Shown here piece by piece: positions 12,319-24,946 of a stretch of 64,000 bases of DNA. The stretch comes from Amphirosellinia nigrospora (Eukaryota > Ascomycota > Sordariomycetes > Xylariales > Xylariaceae). Position numbers and translations under genes: made by a program. The stretch is from positions 6,219,058 to 6,283,057 of the forward strand of contig SCHM01000003.1 in NCBI GenBank assembly GCA_004123355.1, read 5' to 3'. Within the stretch, counting starts at the first letter, position 1. Every line of letters starts with the position of its first letter. The notes below the pieces were generated by a model. The model saw nothing but the letters and a program-made list of their open reading frames with translations. It was not told the origin of the DNA and searched no databases.

Positions 12319-13032
12319 GTTAGAGAGCACGGGGCCAATGGCCAATGGAAAGGGCCGAGATGTTCGGGAGCAGCAGCGCAAGCAGCAGGTGAGGAAGGCG
12401 GAATATGCTCAACCTGAGACGGCCGTTCAAGCCGTCAGTGAGGCAAGATGAGCTACTTTGGCAGAGCTTGTGCGTAGATCTAAAACCACCGTGTAGTGCT
12501 GAAGCTCAGGGAAAAAAGAAGTGGCAGCTTCTTACAGCAACTTATCTTATGATGCTGAAGTTGCGGGTCGGGTCGGCCAGTTGGTTCGTCTACGATTCAT
12601 CATGGGCACATGTAACGAGCTCCCTGGTACCTACAGGCTACAGGTTACAGGCTGCAGCATTGTAGTGGTACCGACATGGTACCTACGTAAGAATGTTTGG
12701 TGGGGCTCAACCCCCAAATGCTTAGCTTGGCCTGTGCGTAAACTTACCCTGCAACCTGCCTGAAGACCTCTGCTACAACTGAGTGCGCCAACAGATAACA
12801 GCTTCAACTTTCGATCGCTTATGATTCGTGAATAGTAATGCATGTTAGTCCTCTACCTAGCAATCTCAGAGTGTCACTACCTGTTGTACTAATAATTACT
12901 GAGGCATTATAAGACATCGCCCGAGGTTCATATCAATTTATATGACCTACCCGCACCTAAATAAATTAGTAGGACAAAGTCTTACACGGGGTCCAGAGGA
13001 ATGGTGCAATATCAGATTGACACCATCACTTC
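12319..13032. other. Intergenic, divergent promoter region
   Basis: Shared upstream region of Vps17 and Mef2. It holds a short run of CAGG(C/T)TA-like repeats at 12631-12657. No other feature is seen. Confidence 0.5.
12631..12657. repeat. Short tandem CAGGYTA-like repeat
   Basis: Three imperfect copies of a seven-to-eight-base unit in the Vps17-Mef2 promoter region. Confidence 0.6.
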
Positions 13033-15683
13033 GTGATTATGAGCCTGTACTCTGCAATCCGTGGAGCTCAGGTGAGATGTTGGGGCCTCACACGGCTGAA
13101 GGCCTCTTCTTCTATACTAAATGGCCTTCAATGCCGTGCTAGAGGAATTTCATCCACAGCCGCCTCCCAGACAGAGAGTCCGATAAGGTATATCCGGAAT
13201 ATTGGCATCATTGCCCATGTCGATGCTGTAAGCTCGCGTTTATGCTCTTCATCGCAAATAACTAGTACTAAATTGAGGGCTAGGGGAAAACGACGACCAC
13301 GGAGCAGATGCTCTACAACAGTGGCGCCTTGAGGCACGCAGGAAGTGAGTACCACACTGAGATGCGCTTGCTACTCTCTCACTCTCCACTTCAAGGTGTA
13401 CCATAACTTGACTTTCGCCAAACTAATCAACCCACAGATGTTGATCATGGCGACACCGTCACTGACTTCCTACCCATGGAGAGGCAGAGGGGAATTACCA
13501 TCCAGTCCGCAGCAATCACATTCAACTGGCCAAGAAAGGATGACAAGGACCCGAATATACAGCCACATATCATTAATCTAATCGACACGCCTGGTCACGT
13601 GGATTTTAGATTTGAAGTCGAGCGATGTATGCCCATTCTTGACGGCGCTGTATGTGTCATGGACGGCGTAGAAGGCGTCGAGGCTCACACTGAGAGAGTG
13701 TGGTCATCGGCCCAAGAATTCAAGATACCACGTTTCATCTTTGTGAATAAACTCGACCGTGAGGGTGCCTCATATAAAAAGTCCATCCAGGACATCGGAT
13801 TGAAACTCAATGGCATGCCTTTGGTCTGCCAGATCCCTTGGTGGGAAGGCGATACGATGAAAGGCGTAGTCGACGTCATCACAGGTCGTGTTGTCAGCTT
13901 GGCCGGCACTGCTGATTCCCCAGAGCAACTATCGGAAGTGGATGTAGACAAATCCATTAAAGAAGAGATCGAACGTGCTCGTGAGAGGCTCATCGAACTT
14001 CTCTGCGAAAAAGATGATGAACTATTGGAGTTGTGGACAGAGCATGGCAAAGATCTTCCTAGCGAACCGATAAAAAAGAGCATTCGCCGTGTTCTGAGCA
14101 GCGGTGATGGCTCTCTCATACCTGTCTTTGCAGGCTCTAGTTTGAAGAATATCGGTGTCGTGCCTTTACAGAATGCTGTCAATGATTACTTACCAAGCCC
14201 ACTCGATCGTCCGGAACTTGAGGTTAGCAACGGCAAAAAGACCCTGCCACTTGGTCAAATCCTCCAAACCCCACAAGCTGCGAAGAAGCAGAAGCAACAG
14301 CATGTTGAAGCTTTAGCTTCCGTCTTCAAGGTCGTACACGATTCCCGTCGAGGTATGCTAACCTGGGTGCGGGTATATCACGGGATCCTCAAGAAGAACA
14401 CGCCGTTGTGGAATACCAATTTGCAGGGATTCGAGAAGCCGCTTAATATCATGCAAATCTCCGCCGCCCAGCACGTTGAGGTTCCGTACCTCGCTCCCGG
14501 GCAAATAGGCGCACTGACTGGATTGAAGACCGCCCGAACAGGTGACACATTGATGGTTATGTCCTCAAATAAAGCCCCGCCTGAAGAACTTTCGCATATT
14601 CAGGTTCGACCACCACAAATCCCACCCGCCGTAGCCTTCATCGTTCTAGACGCATACTCACCGACAGGTGCCAAAAATCTCGAGATCGCACTAGAGAACG
14701 CCTCGCGAGAAGATCCTAGTCTAAGATGGTCAAAGGACGAGAAGACCGAACAGTACACATTATCAGGCATGGGGACTCTTCATCTCGAGATCGCGCGAGA
14801 CCGTCTAGAGAATCACTACCAGGTGGAAGCAATGTGGGGGAAGATCGTCGTCGACTACAAGGAGAGCATAGCTTCGGAAACGGCGCCCACACGCGCCGTC
14901 TTTGACAAAACAGTAGCTGGCCACACGGGGATAGCAGCATGCACAGCCACCATCAAACCACTCGAAGCAGACTACACCGACACGCTCCCACGATCCTCCT
15001 ATGTTGAACGTGACGGGAATGTCGTCCAGGTGCAGTTCCCCGGAGAAGACCACCCCTTCGACGTCGAGGTGACGCGGCAGCACCTCGTCAACGGCGCCAT
15101 CGCAGCCCTAGCCCGCGGCCCGCGGCGCAGCTCCCCGATGTACCGCTGTCTCGTGACGTTGACGTACGACGGCGAAACAGATTACTTCGGCGCGGCGTCC
15201 GGCGCGCACCTCTCCAGTGCAGCCAAGAAGGCCGTCAAAGACGCCCTCGCGACGGCGCAGCAGCAGAACGACATCACGCTCCTCGAGCCCGTGATGCGCG
15301 TGACCATCCTGTGTCCCGAGGCCGCGGCCGGCGCTATCCAGCACGACCTACACTCGGCCAGGGGCGGGCGAGTCCTCGAAGTGCGTGATCTACAGGACGA
15401 CAGTAGCGCGAACAACAACGCTACTATCAAGGACGGCAGTGGCGCCGAGATCAGCATCGACGATATCTACGCGCCGCCCGACTCGTACGAGTTCCAGAAG
15501 TCGCTGCGCGAGACCCGCAAGGGCCGCCTGCGCATGCTGCAGATCACGGCCCAGGTCCCGCTCGCAGAGATCCTCGAGTACGACGGCGTGCTGCGCAGCA
15601 AGACGTCCGGTCACCACTCGCTGACCATGGCGCTTGATACGTTTGAACGCGTCACTGGGCCTAGGGAGAAGGCGCTTCTATAA
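13033..15683 (+). CDS. MEF2: Mitochondrial elongation factor G2 / ribosome-releasing factor 2 (Mef2)
   Basis: A translational GTPase that, with ribosome recycling factor, splits mitochondrial ribosomes after termination. Three exons: 13033-13227, 13284-13344 and 13438-15683, with introns of 56 and 93 nt; the splice product is 833 residues with no frame break. The N-terminus (MIMSLYSAIRGAQVR...) is Arg/Ser-rich without acidic residues, fitting a mitochondrial presequence; the Met at 13039 is an alternative start. G1 is AHVDAGKTTTTE (residues 61-72, split by intron 1), then RGITI (103-107), DTPGHVDF (135-142) and NKLD (189-192). Domains II-V follow, with GMGTLHLEI and a final block LAEILEYDGVLRS typical of EF-G domain V. 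Family assignment to EF-G2 rather than EF-G1 rests on overall similarity. Convergent with Ncl1. Confidence 0.93.
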
Positions 15684-16334
15684 GATGAAAAAAGACACAT
15701 TATTCATTTGCCGCTTAGGACTTTTCAACCTCGCGACAAGAATCTTTATAAATTGGTACTACACGGGGTACTCTTAATAGTGAGTTTTTACCTTGCGTTC
15801 ACGACGTAAAGGTTTATTTTCTCAAGATCGCGACGATGTTGTCGAAAATTGGTTTAATGTCTTTTGGCCTAAGCCTTTGAATGAGCTATGAAAGCTAATA
15901 TATAGCATTCGAGATCTATCAAGCCATTTTCCCAGTCGTGTTCCTACCATATCTGTGTTTGTGATGATCGTGTTTTTCAATACAGCCCGTATTTATGAGC
16001 AAGCTGGCATAATCCCGTTGCGGTTCCGCGATCCACCATGCGTACCCTAGCTTGTACTAGAGGAGCTGCGATGCTGCTTAACGAGCAGAGTGAATAGCAT
16101 TTCAACATTTCTGGCCATAATGACCTGTTATTCCGTTATGTTGCTTTATTAGCCTTGGAACCTGGTTTTAGTTTTTCGTCTTTGGCTTCAACCTTGTTTC
16201 CGTTTCTACTGCATCAACGCTTAGGAGCGAAGTTTAACAATATCCGGCCTCCGTTTCGCAAACAGCGAGATTCACGAAGGGCCGCCCTCTATGTAGGCAC
16301 TTCTGTTGTCTCAGCCGCCTTTTCCAGCACCGCG
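15684..16334. other. Intergenic, convergent 3' region
   Basis: Spacer between the ends of Mef2 and Ncl1. No gene or repeat is recognised. Confidence 0.5.
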
Positions 16335-18972
16335 TCATCGCCATTCACTTTTGGCCCCACCATCGTCATTATCATCCATTGTCACATCAACAGTGTCCTC
16401 GGCTACAACTTCCACCGCTTTAGCCTCACTCACGTCCTCATTCACCCCTTCTTGCATCTCGGAATCTGCAGCCTCAGCTTCTAGTTTAGCCGACTCTTTA
16501 AGTGATCGGTTGATAACAGGCCTGACGTCGTTGAAGAGACGGAGCATCATAGCCACTCTGTCGTCTTTCGGCAGCATGAGGTTCAACGAGTGGAAACTCT
16601 TCCATAATGGCAGAAACATGCGTTCTGAGAACGCCGGATCAGTGCCGTCAGGCTCAACACTTAGAAGGCAGCAGCCCATGCCGATATCTCTAGTTCGTTC
16701 GCCAATTTCGCCCAACTTTTTCCAGTCGTCGTTCACAAACTTTGGGAACATCTCTCTCAACAGCATGTGAAGAGTTTCTTTATTCGTTAACCGGATAACC
16801 CGCTCCTGGCCGACGTAACCAGCCACGATGGGGAGTCCCTCGGATTGTATTCGCCAGCGGCACACTTCAGCAGATGGAGCATCCTGCTTCATGAACATTT
16901 TGAGACCTCCATGAATGAATCTTACTCCACGACCTTCGTTTTCCACTAAAATTTCTCGAACAAGCTGACTACTGTAATATATGGCTTTCGCGGGCTCGCC
17001 CACGGCATTCCGAACCATGAAACGGTCTGATGGGAACCGAGGTGAAATTTTGTAGAATTCACGTATGTTTTGTATTACTTCGTGATCTCCAGGAAGATAC
17101 TTGAACGGCTCTTCGTAATTTCCTTCCGCACGCTTCACTCGTTTATCGGTTGAAGCGTTCGGCGCTGGAGATTCCGTTTCGTTCTGTTCAACTGGAGTTC
17201 CCTCAGTGTTGAGAACAGCTTCGACTATGTTCTCTACTTTGACAGGTGTAGGTGTCTCTGTTCGTTGCCGCTTACTGTTTGGTACTTGTTCCGTCTCTGC
17301 TTCTTCGAGTGTCCTCTTAGAGCCGATGGATGGAACCTCGTCTGTTGGCTCTCCAACAGCAGCTTTAACTTCCTCCACAATCTCCATTTCCGCGGCGGTA
17401 GCGCTCTCTATGCCCGATGCGGAAACATCATTTTGCGGGGCGCTAGGTGTTAGAAACTCAGATTTTGGTTCCTCTTTAGCTTTAAACTCTTTCTTCTTCT
17501 CGAGGACCGTAATGAAAAACCCGCCAGTGTCTTGTTGGTGGGCGTATACTCGCATACACCGATCAAGAGGAAGGCCAGAGCAGTTGCTCGTGTCCGGCCG
17601 GGGGAACATGGTTTGAGAAACCTTGCCAGGAGCCTGCCCTCCGTTCAAAACATGCTGTTGGACTTCCTCCCAGTTATTCCAGATTTTACCTGACTTGTCC
17701 ATGATCTGCCACTGGTGCATGCCCGGATAACGTTGAAGGAGAGGGAGTTTGTCTTTGCAGTCGATAATCTCGACGACATCGGGGCCGCCGCAGCGTTCGA
17801 TGGCCGAAACAACGACAGATTCGTTCTCAACAGGGTTCATACTACAAGTGGAGAAGACAACCCTACCGCCAACTTTCAACATCTGAAGGGCCCGGACTAA
17901 AATTCGAGACTGCGTAGGATGAAGACCCAATGCATTTGCAGGTTGCCAATTCCTCCACAGATCAATGTTCTTTCTCATCGTTCCATCTCCCGAGCAAGGC
18001 ACATCGGCCAAGATTCGGTCAAATTTGAGATACCGCGGCACATTGGGATTTTCTGGGTCTGGACTTATTCGCAGTGCCGGAAACAGGGTTGCATCATGAT
18101 TCGTAACCAAGAGATTTGGAGAAGAAAGCCTCTTGAGTTGGTGGGTTAACATATGGCATCGCTTATACTCCACATCGTTTGCGACGAGAAGCCCGGTAGC
18201 CCGCCCATCATCGGCAGCGTCTTCTGTAGGATCGACATCTTCGTGTTCGTTTCCAGGAAGCGGGGCCTCGCCAAATGATTCCATAAACTTTCGAATTCTA
18301 GCTTCCTCACCAGAATGGATCATCTCGAGCAGCTGGGCCGACTTGCTTCCTGGGGCAGCACAGAGATCCAGCACTGTCATACCAGGTTTGAGGTCCATAA
18401 CAAGAGGCGGAATCATGCTTACAAGCTCTTGCCTGCTGATATTGCCGACGCTCGTCTCAGACACCAGGAACTTCTGGAAAGACGCGAAGGGAGGAAACTT
18501 GCGCACAACCTGCTTCGGCGTCGTCATGGAATAGGCCAGCTGGTCTGGGTACCAAGGAACAGGCTGAGGGGCTTGTACAACGTCGCCATTGAATTGCTCG
18601 ATTTTTTCGATCTCAGGCGCATAGCGTGTCTCTAGAAGACGTTTGACGGCGACCGCATGACCTTTAGATCCGCAGAAACGGAACGAGTTGGGGAGGTCTC
18701 GACGAAGCGCTTCCCAAAACTTCGCCTTCTCAGCATCGTCAAGAGGAAGCAGGGCATTGTAAAATGCTTCCAGCTTTTCGTTGTTTTTCATTATATCGGG
18801 AAGAGATCGATAAGCGTCAGTGCGGGGTTTGGGATTGCGATTGCCGCCATCCTTCCGGTCGCCACCTTTGCGGCCGCCCTGTTGGAAAAACCTAGTCAGT
18901 CATGCAATATCTAGTGATGCCGTTAGTTATGGTGATAGTTTCCGGACTCACTCGATGGTTCTTGCGACCCAT
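16335..18972 (-). CDS. NCL1: tRNA (cytosine-5-)-methyltransferase Trm4/Ncl1 (NSUN2 family)
   Basis: Methylates C5 of cytosines in tRNAs using S-adenosylmethionine, in the nucleus. A seven-codon first exon (18972-18952, MGRKNHR) is joined by a 73-nt intron (18879-18951) to exon 2 (18878-16335), giving 854 residues with no frame break. Exon 2 opens with a basic Gly-rich stretch. The RsmB/NOP2/SUN core follows: LDLCAAPGSK (about 177-186, SAM binding), DVPCSGDGTMRKN (motif IV, Cys at about 302) and FSTCSMNPVENE (motif VI, catalytic Cys at about 352). The C-terminal half has an acidic, disordered insert with a likely nuclear signal (SKRQR) and a PUA-like end region. It is longer than yeast Trm4 because of these low-complexity parts and the acidic tail. 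Confidence 0.95.
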
Positions 18973-19459
18973 TGCGAAGGTTTAAGGAACCTTCAAATTA
19001 TACTAGTGCTGATGCGATCAGTGGCATGAGTACCTCAATTTTCGGTGGTTGATGTTGCAAAGGCAGCCAGAGCACCGTAAAATTTCCAAAGCGGGTTCGG
19101 CACCGCGTCGCTAAGTTGGAGGAAGTTTTGCGCGAAGCTTGAGAGCTTGAGAGCTTTTGCCAATTGACAAACAGTTTGTTAGGTACCCACCAAAAGGCTA
19201 CATATGCAATGTGGGGCATATATATACATCAAAGCAGCTTCTTTTATATAACGGGAGTTCTGGGGACAGACCGAGGTTAGATCACAAGGTTGTACCTTTA
19301 TAATTTCAAGATTAACGTTAACTATAATTATATTGAGTGTTTTACAATCTCATTGTGCTTGGCGGACCTCATAACCAAATAATATAGAGAGACCATATAT
19401 GACGAAGATATTGTGGCGTAAAATACCCCCAAAATGAAACAACCCAATTTACCAGAACA
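18973..19459. other. Intergenic, Ncl1 promoter region
   Basis: 487 bp between Ncl1 and the tandem downstream aldolase-like gene. AT-rich around 19200-19420. No gene is seen. Confidence 0.5.
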
Positions 19460-20491
19460 TTACATCTTATACTCATGGCCGGACTCATGCTCCATCAAGT
19501 CGAAAGCCGGCTTCGCACTAAACCATCCCGCCTGCTCGGAGCCGATGGTCTTGTACGTAAACGCGGCCTCATCGTCCGCGACCTTCACAGTTTCCCCACC
19601 CCGTCCGGCGGCAGCGGCGTCAGCTAGTAATTGAGCATGACAGCACTTTTCAAGGCTCGTGAACCAGAAGACGCAGCTCTCAACCGTTCTGCCAACGGTC
19701 AGTAGCCCGTGGTTAGAGAGGATGGCAGCCTTCTTCTGCCCCAGAGATTCAGCGATGTGCAGCCCTTCCTCTGGTCCCAGCACGATGCCGCCGAAGCTGT
19801 CGTAGAGCGCGAGGTCGTTGTAGAAGGCGCATGTGTCCTGTGTGGTGATATCGAGCGACCGCCCAAGGGTCGAGAACGCCCGCCCGTAGATTGAGTGGCT
19901 GTGTGCCACCGCATTCACATCTGGCCTAGCCGAGTGGACGGCAGAATGGATCATGTACGCTGCGTGCTGTCAGTGGGTGGTCTTGTATGACAGATCTCGG
20001 CTGACACAGCCAAGCCCGGGTGATTGATTATTAAGCGTACCCGCGACATTGAGGAGCCGCACCGGGCCACCGTCAACTACTTGGCCCTCGTGGTTGACGC
20101 GAATGAGGTCTGATGCTCTCAGCAGCGGCCACGCAACACCGAATGGATTGACCCAGAATGTGGTTGGGTCAACGGGATCCCTGACTGTGATGTGTCCAGC
20201 AACTCTATTTTCAATATATTCAGTTCCGTGTCGATCATGAGATGATTAATTAGAACGAACCGACTTACCCTTCATCGAACCCTTGTTTGGCAAAGAGCCG
20301 GAACGCGAGCGCCAGTCTTTCCTTGAGATACTGACGCTCGTCGAGGGGATCTTTGAAGCTAGCCGGCTTCGGGAACTATACATATTCATTAAGTCCCAAT
20401 CATCATAGCGCCCTCATATTAAAAAACTCCTCACCTTGCCTGATGCCGCCGCCTCCATGCTTGGTGTACCTTTGGTAGAGTGAGGAGACAT
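19460..20491 (-). CDS. Class II aldolase/adducin-domain protein
   Basis: A class II aldolase/adducin fold enzyme related to fuculose-phosphate aldolases; many fungal members have unknown substrates. Four exons: 20491-20435, 20375-20269, 20204-20041 and 19959-19460. Splicing (introns of 59, 64 and 81 nt) gives exactly 275 residues without frame break. Zinc-binding histidines are visible as AHSHS (H129, H131) and SNHGLLT (H193). GHITVRDP marks the phosphate-binding region. There is no signal peptide. Two adjacent CreA-type words, GCGGGG and GCGGAG, lie at 20642-20654, about 150 bp upstream, which would fit carbon repression, but this is inference. Confidence 0.9.
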
Positions 20492-21152
20492 GTTGATGAT
20501 TCACACACAATTAGTACTAAAATAGAGGCGAGAAGTTATATTGTTTAGCGTCCTAGGAACCGATAAATATACACGTGGAGAAGGCTTCCCCATGGGGTCG
20601 ATTTAAATAAGTCGTGTCGTGCGAGGGGTAATGGCTCCATGGCGGGGTGCGGAGAACAAAGGGCGCGCATAATGACAACCAGCCATAGAGTATTTCAATA
20701 GGGAAGGTTGTTACTAGAGCCGATCGACCTGTTGTAGACTACAGCGCCGAGGTCAATAGCGGCTCCATGTAGATCAAGCCAACTGCTAGCATGCAGATGA
20801 TACCTAAGTAGTCAGCGGCCATCTAAACGACTACACAAGTTCAGTGTTTTTACTCCTACATAGTATAGCATTGACTAGGTAGAAAAATACGTCTTCTCAG
20901 GACATGTCCATGCAATCCTTCATGTGATCATCGAGCCAAATTTCGAAAGAGTAGCCAGGCCATGATGCCCAAAATCGACATCCCTCCTCCACTAACCGAA
21001 ACTCATTACGCCTAAACGCGCAGGCATACAAGCATGATCTGGTGGTACTGAAACCTCTACTTTATAACAAACAACTCCTTGAAAACTTTTGAGCTAGGAA
21101 GAAAAAGCAGGAATTCATCGTCCAGCATCACCATTTCGGCAGACCTGTCCAA
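20492..21152. other. Intergenic, aldolase-like gene promoter
   Basis: Upstream region of the aldolase-like gene and 3' region of the dynamin gene. It contains the paired CreA-like words at 20642-20654. Confidence 0.5.
20642..20654 (+). promoter_or_regulatory. Paired CreA-like binding words
   Basis: GCGGGG and GCGGAG, one base apart, both match the SYGGRG consensus of the fungal carbon repressor CreA/Cre1. Close pairs are the functional form known in Aspergillus. Short motifs like this also occur by chance. Confidence 0.3.
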
Positions 21153-23908
21153 TTATCGAGACCCCTTCAACACCTTGAGCGCCTCCACGAGGTTGTCAAT
21201 ATCCCGAACTAGCTTCTCTCGGCGCTGCTTGACAGGCGCCTCTTCAGCCGCAATCATGTCCAACTGCTCCTCATTGAGGCTCAGCACCAACTCAGTGTTG
21301 AAAATCTTGAGCGGGCTCTTTTCTCCGAAAAGTAAGTAGTAGTTCACGGCTTGCTGGTAAATGACATCGACAAAACGCTGGCGTGCGACCCTATAGTAGC
21401 TACTAAGGAGATCATGCATATGCTCGCGAATCTGGGTTGCATTGCCCTTGTTGATAGCCAAGCACCGCAGCTTAGACGGTTTGAGGTAGATATAGTTTTC
21501 TTGGCACCCTCTTCTTGACCTGCTCATAGGCTGGTGTTCGGGATGTTCAGCGAGATTAAGGCCCAGTCCCGTAATTGCATCGACTAGTCTATCGGTTCGG
21601 ATTTTCTGTATGCGTTCGCTGAACGAGTCCATTAGGGTCAATGGCGATCCCTCGCGCTCAATATGTAGTAGGAATTTCGCGTGATCCATAGCTTTGCGGT
21701 AGGAAGTAATCAACTCCTCGAGAAGGTATCCATTCCATAGTTCTTCGTATACTCTCAGGTCGGGACAAGTTGACTTGACAACTTCGGAGATAAAGTGATG
21801 GACATGATAAATGATCACAGTCATATGCTCCATCGTAATATTTCCCCATTTCTTCGATTGCTCTTTGAACAACGTACCAAGCAAACCGTTGCCAAACTAT
21901 TCATTGTGAGAAAGTGGCATCAACGCATTCTGGATATGACTTACAGTCCCGAGATCTTGTCCTCGGCTTGACTTGTACACGCGCTCAATATATTCCATGA
22001 TATCGCACGCATCAGTATCAATCGGAGAACTTTCCGTGCAATCAAAAATTTCTTGAAGTTCAGGATATTCAAAAGCGATTGCGCCAGGGTCGAAACCCTG
22101 CTTCACAGAAATAGAGATTCCTTCTTGATTACCAAGCATAAAAGAAAAGGGTCCCTCGTCCTGTTCATCAATATTATCCTCGTTGTTGCCGTTCTCTTTT
22201 GTTAGAAATGGCCGCATATGCCCGTTATTCAACATCTTGTTTGCATAACACTCACTCGCTTCAACAACCCGAGTGATCAATCGAAGATCATGCCGATCCG
22301 AGAATATCTTATCACCAGTGTAATAAGCCCTGAGAGCATCCCGTGTTACAGATTGAAAAGCCTCACTCATACGGTTGAGATACGCTCGCTGCGAGTGTTG
22401 GTCGCTTCTGGACGGTCCCATCTCATCATAATGTGCTCTAACAATACTGAGCTCCTTGGAGACCTCGGATTTGAGCTTCGGAAATTCCTTTTTGATAAGA
22501 TCGATTAAAAGTTCCCGGACACCTAAACGCTTGCAATCAGTTACCGCCTCTTTCGATATGTCATTTGTAGGGTTTTAAGAGCCCTTGTCTTCGAAAATTG
22601 CGGAAATTATGATAAAATGCTTCAGGGAATTCCTTACGCTGATTAAGGCAACCAATTCCAGCCTTGTTAGAATGAGCTAGAGTCGACCAGGGAGCATTAG
22701 AAAAAAAGATGCGCTCTTCCGCCTGGCCCTGCTCCAACGTCTTTTCGCAGTCATCGGGACCGCGGTTTTTTACCATGTAATAGCCTAGTGTCAAATCGCC
22801 TCGTTTACCTAAAACGTGGTCAATGGCAATTTGCTGAGTTGCTCTCTCGATTGCTAGATCAGGCTTCGTAAGGACTGCCATAGTTCTAGTCATTGTCGGA
22901 TCAGCTCTTTTTGCCAACTTTAGGATCTCTTGCGTAGCGGGGTCAACGTTGCTAGGTATAATGGCCAAAATACTATCCAAATTATCAGCCGCACACGTAT
23001 ATCGCTTCATAGTAGTACAACATACATCGTCCGGGAGTCTTGGACTGTACCAGATGCCATTAGCTCATGCCACTTACGTTAACAGATCAGAAACTTTGCT
23101 ATGACCTACTATACTTCTTGACCATATTCATCACTAACTCGATATCGCTCTCGGTATTACACCTATTAACTAGTCAGAGAAAGTCAACCAATATCGGCAA
23201 TCTCTTACTCACCTTCGGTCTCCCGTCTGAAGATGCCAGGGACGTCAATCACAGTAAAGTGTTCTTCCTGTAATTCGTTAGATAATGTTTGAGGAAGCTA
23301 GTAGGTAGAGGCGCCATTCAAAACCTACATTAGGACCCAGCTTCTCAATCTTGAGAATATGCTCGCTGAACGCGGGCAACGGTAGGCCGTCAGAGCTAAT
23401 GATGTGGCTACTGGTACTAATACCCATTGCTTCGTTTGCCTACATACGATGAGTGATGCTTCTGCTGGCTGCGAGCATGGTACACATACATCTGTAAATA
23501 GCTGGGCCAGGTTCTCCGACGACAGTTCGGTGAACGTGCGACTGAAATCCTTCACGCGAGCTCGCGAATCAGGTGAAGCATCCGGATTGACCATAATAGA
23601 GACGGAAATGCTCTCCTGTGCCTCGCGGCGGCAAGTGATCTGTGTAGCATAGCGAGTACATAGCTCTGCATCACGAGGGAACCCAAACCCAGTCAGGTTC
23701 TCAAGAACGGAGCTCTTTCCTGAAGACTGGGTCACCAACCACAACAAGCTACAGACTTAGCATTGATCCTATCTCTAATAGGAGAAAGAGGGAAACGTAC
23801 CTGAGGTAAAGCAACCCTTGTGCCGATGAGTTCGCGCAACTTGTCCACTTTGGTCAGGATAGAGAGGTTACCGGCAACCAGCCCGCCCTCTTTTGGCAGT
23901 CCACTCAT
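21153..23908 (-). CDS. Dynamin-family GTPase (Mx/Vps1-like)
   Basis: A large GTPase that would assemble on membranes and act in fission or trafficking. Nine exons: 23908-23801, 23748-23490, 23439-23329, 23277-23213, 23162-23110, 23044-23026 (19 nt), 22972-22638, 22522-21945 and 21896-21153; introns are 48-115 nt. About 757 residues. Visible are the P-loop SSGKSSVLE, DVPG (G3, where classical dynamins have DLPG), TKPD (G4), a stalk (FGNGLLGTLFKEQSKKW) and the GTPase effector domain (YYRVARQRFVDVIYQQAVNYYLL, then the C-terminal coiled coil). No PH or Pro-rich domain, so Mx/Vps1-like rather than classical dynamin. Two one-base breaks: at the CCC before the P-loop near 23726, and near the start of exon 5 (about 23159). 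Confidence 0.9.
23026..23044 (-). other. 19-nt microexon of the dynamin gene
   Basis: Needed to read KKY-IQDSRT-IILAIIPSNV in frame. It is flanked by a TACAG acceptor and a GTATGT donor. Without it the conserved strand before NVDPATQE is lost. Confidence 0.8.
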
Positions 23909-24946
23909 TTTCGCGAACTTGATCGCAAAATTGATGCTAGAGAAAGAAGTTGAATACAAGTTGCAGTGTGAGTTTGGCTGGCGAAGGAAGGTAGACACAA
24001 AAATGATGGAGTTGGAACGAGAGAGAAAGGAAAATAATCTGGAGGTTCGTGCACTAATAAATAGGTAGGAAGCTTCCCCGAGCAACAAGCAACGTACCTT
24101 CCTAGGTATATATTCACGTAACTTCCATGTATATTCGCGCCACAGAGATACGCATATACAAGGTACCTAATTATCACACGAGGGCGCTTCTTGCCTCACC
24201 TACATGCTGATTATCAGGTAGATACCTTGGGTACTTACCTGGATAAGTAAAGCTCTTCCTTATCTTAAAGGTAGTACATCTCGAATATATCACATGAATA
24301 AGTATACAGGGTGTTATTACACCTTTTTCGAACGGTAAAGTTGGCTAAGAGTTCTGCCCTAGATCTGCACATACATGGTGTCAAAGAGATTAGCTAACTC
24401 CAAGTATTTGCAAACTCAAGCACAAATTACACTTTTAGGCAACTAACCTCTCTTGCCTTGCGAGATTCGAGACAGTGTGTGAGGATAAAAGTCCACATGC
24501 ATGAGTGACGGGCCGCTCCCGGGTCGGCTCGTGGTCGAAGGGTTATAGTTATAGCCGTTTGGGGCGCAAATGCCAAGCTACATGCAAGTTGAACTAACAA
24601 CCTCCACATAACACCGGCGATAGGCATCTAATCTGCCTTCCGGAGGGCCTCCGCGAGGGCGCTTACACAATGTCCACTAATAGCAAACGGAAGTTCGAGG
24701 TACATGATTTCACATGTTTATTGAGCTTGCTCTCCAACTCGTCCTTCGGACTCGGCCGTACAATTGACTATTTATGACCTTGGAACGAGCGGGAAACAAC
24801 TGTTGATTAAAGATAGTAATCTAACATAGTCTCATCCATTAATATCATGACAAGGAGAAAACCGAAGTATCAGGAAATGGAACAAAATCTGAAAAATAGG
24901 CGCAGAAATCCGTGTAGAAAGATGTCTCTCCATCTCTGTTTGCGTC
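23909..24946. other. Intergenic, dynamin promoter region
   Basis: About 1 kb between the dynamin start and the ankyrin gene end. No gene is recognised. GGTA/TACC words recur around 24100-24250. Confidence 0.5.

Noticed and set aside
16155-17616. Plus-strand open frames of 109-154 codons
   Set aside because: Antisense to the Ncl1 gene, which has full motif support.
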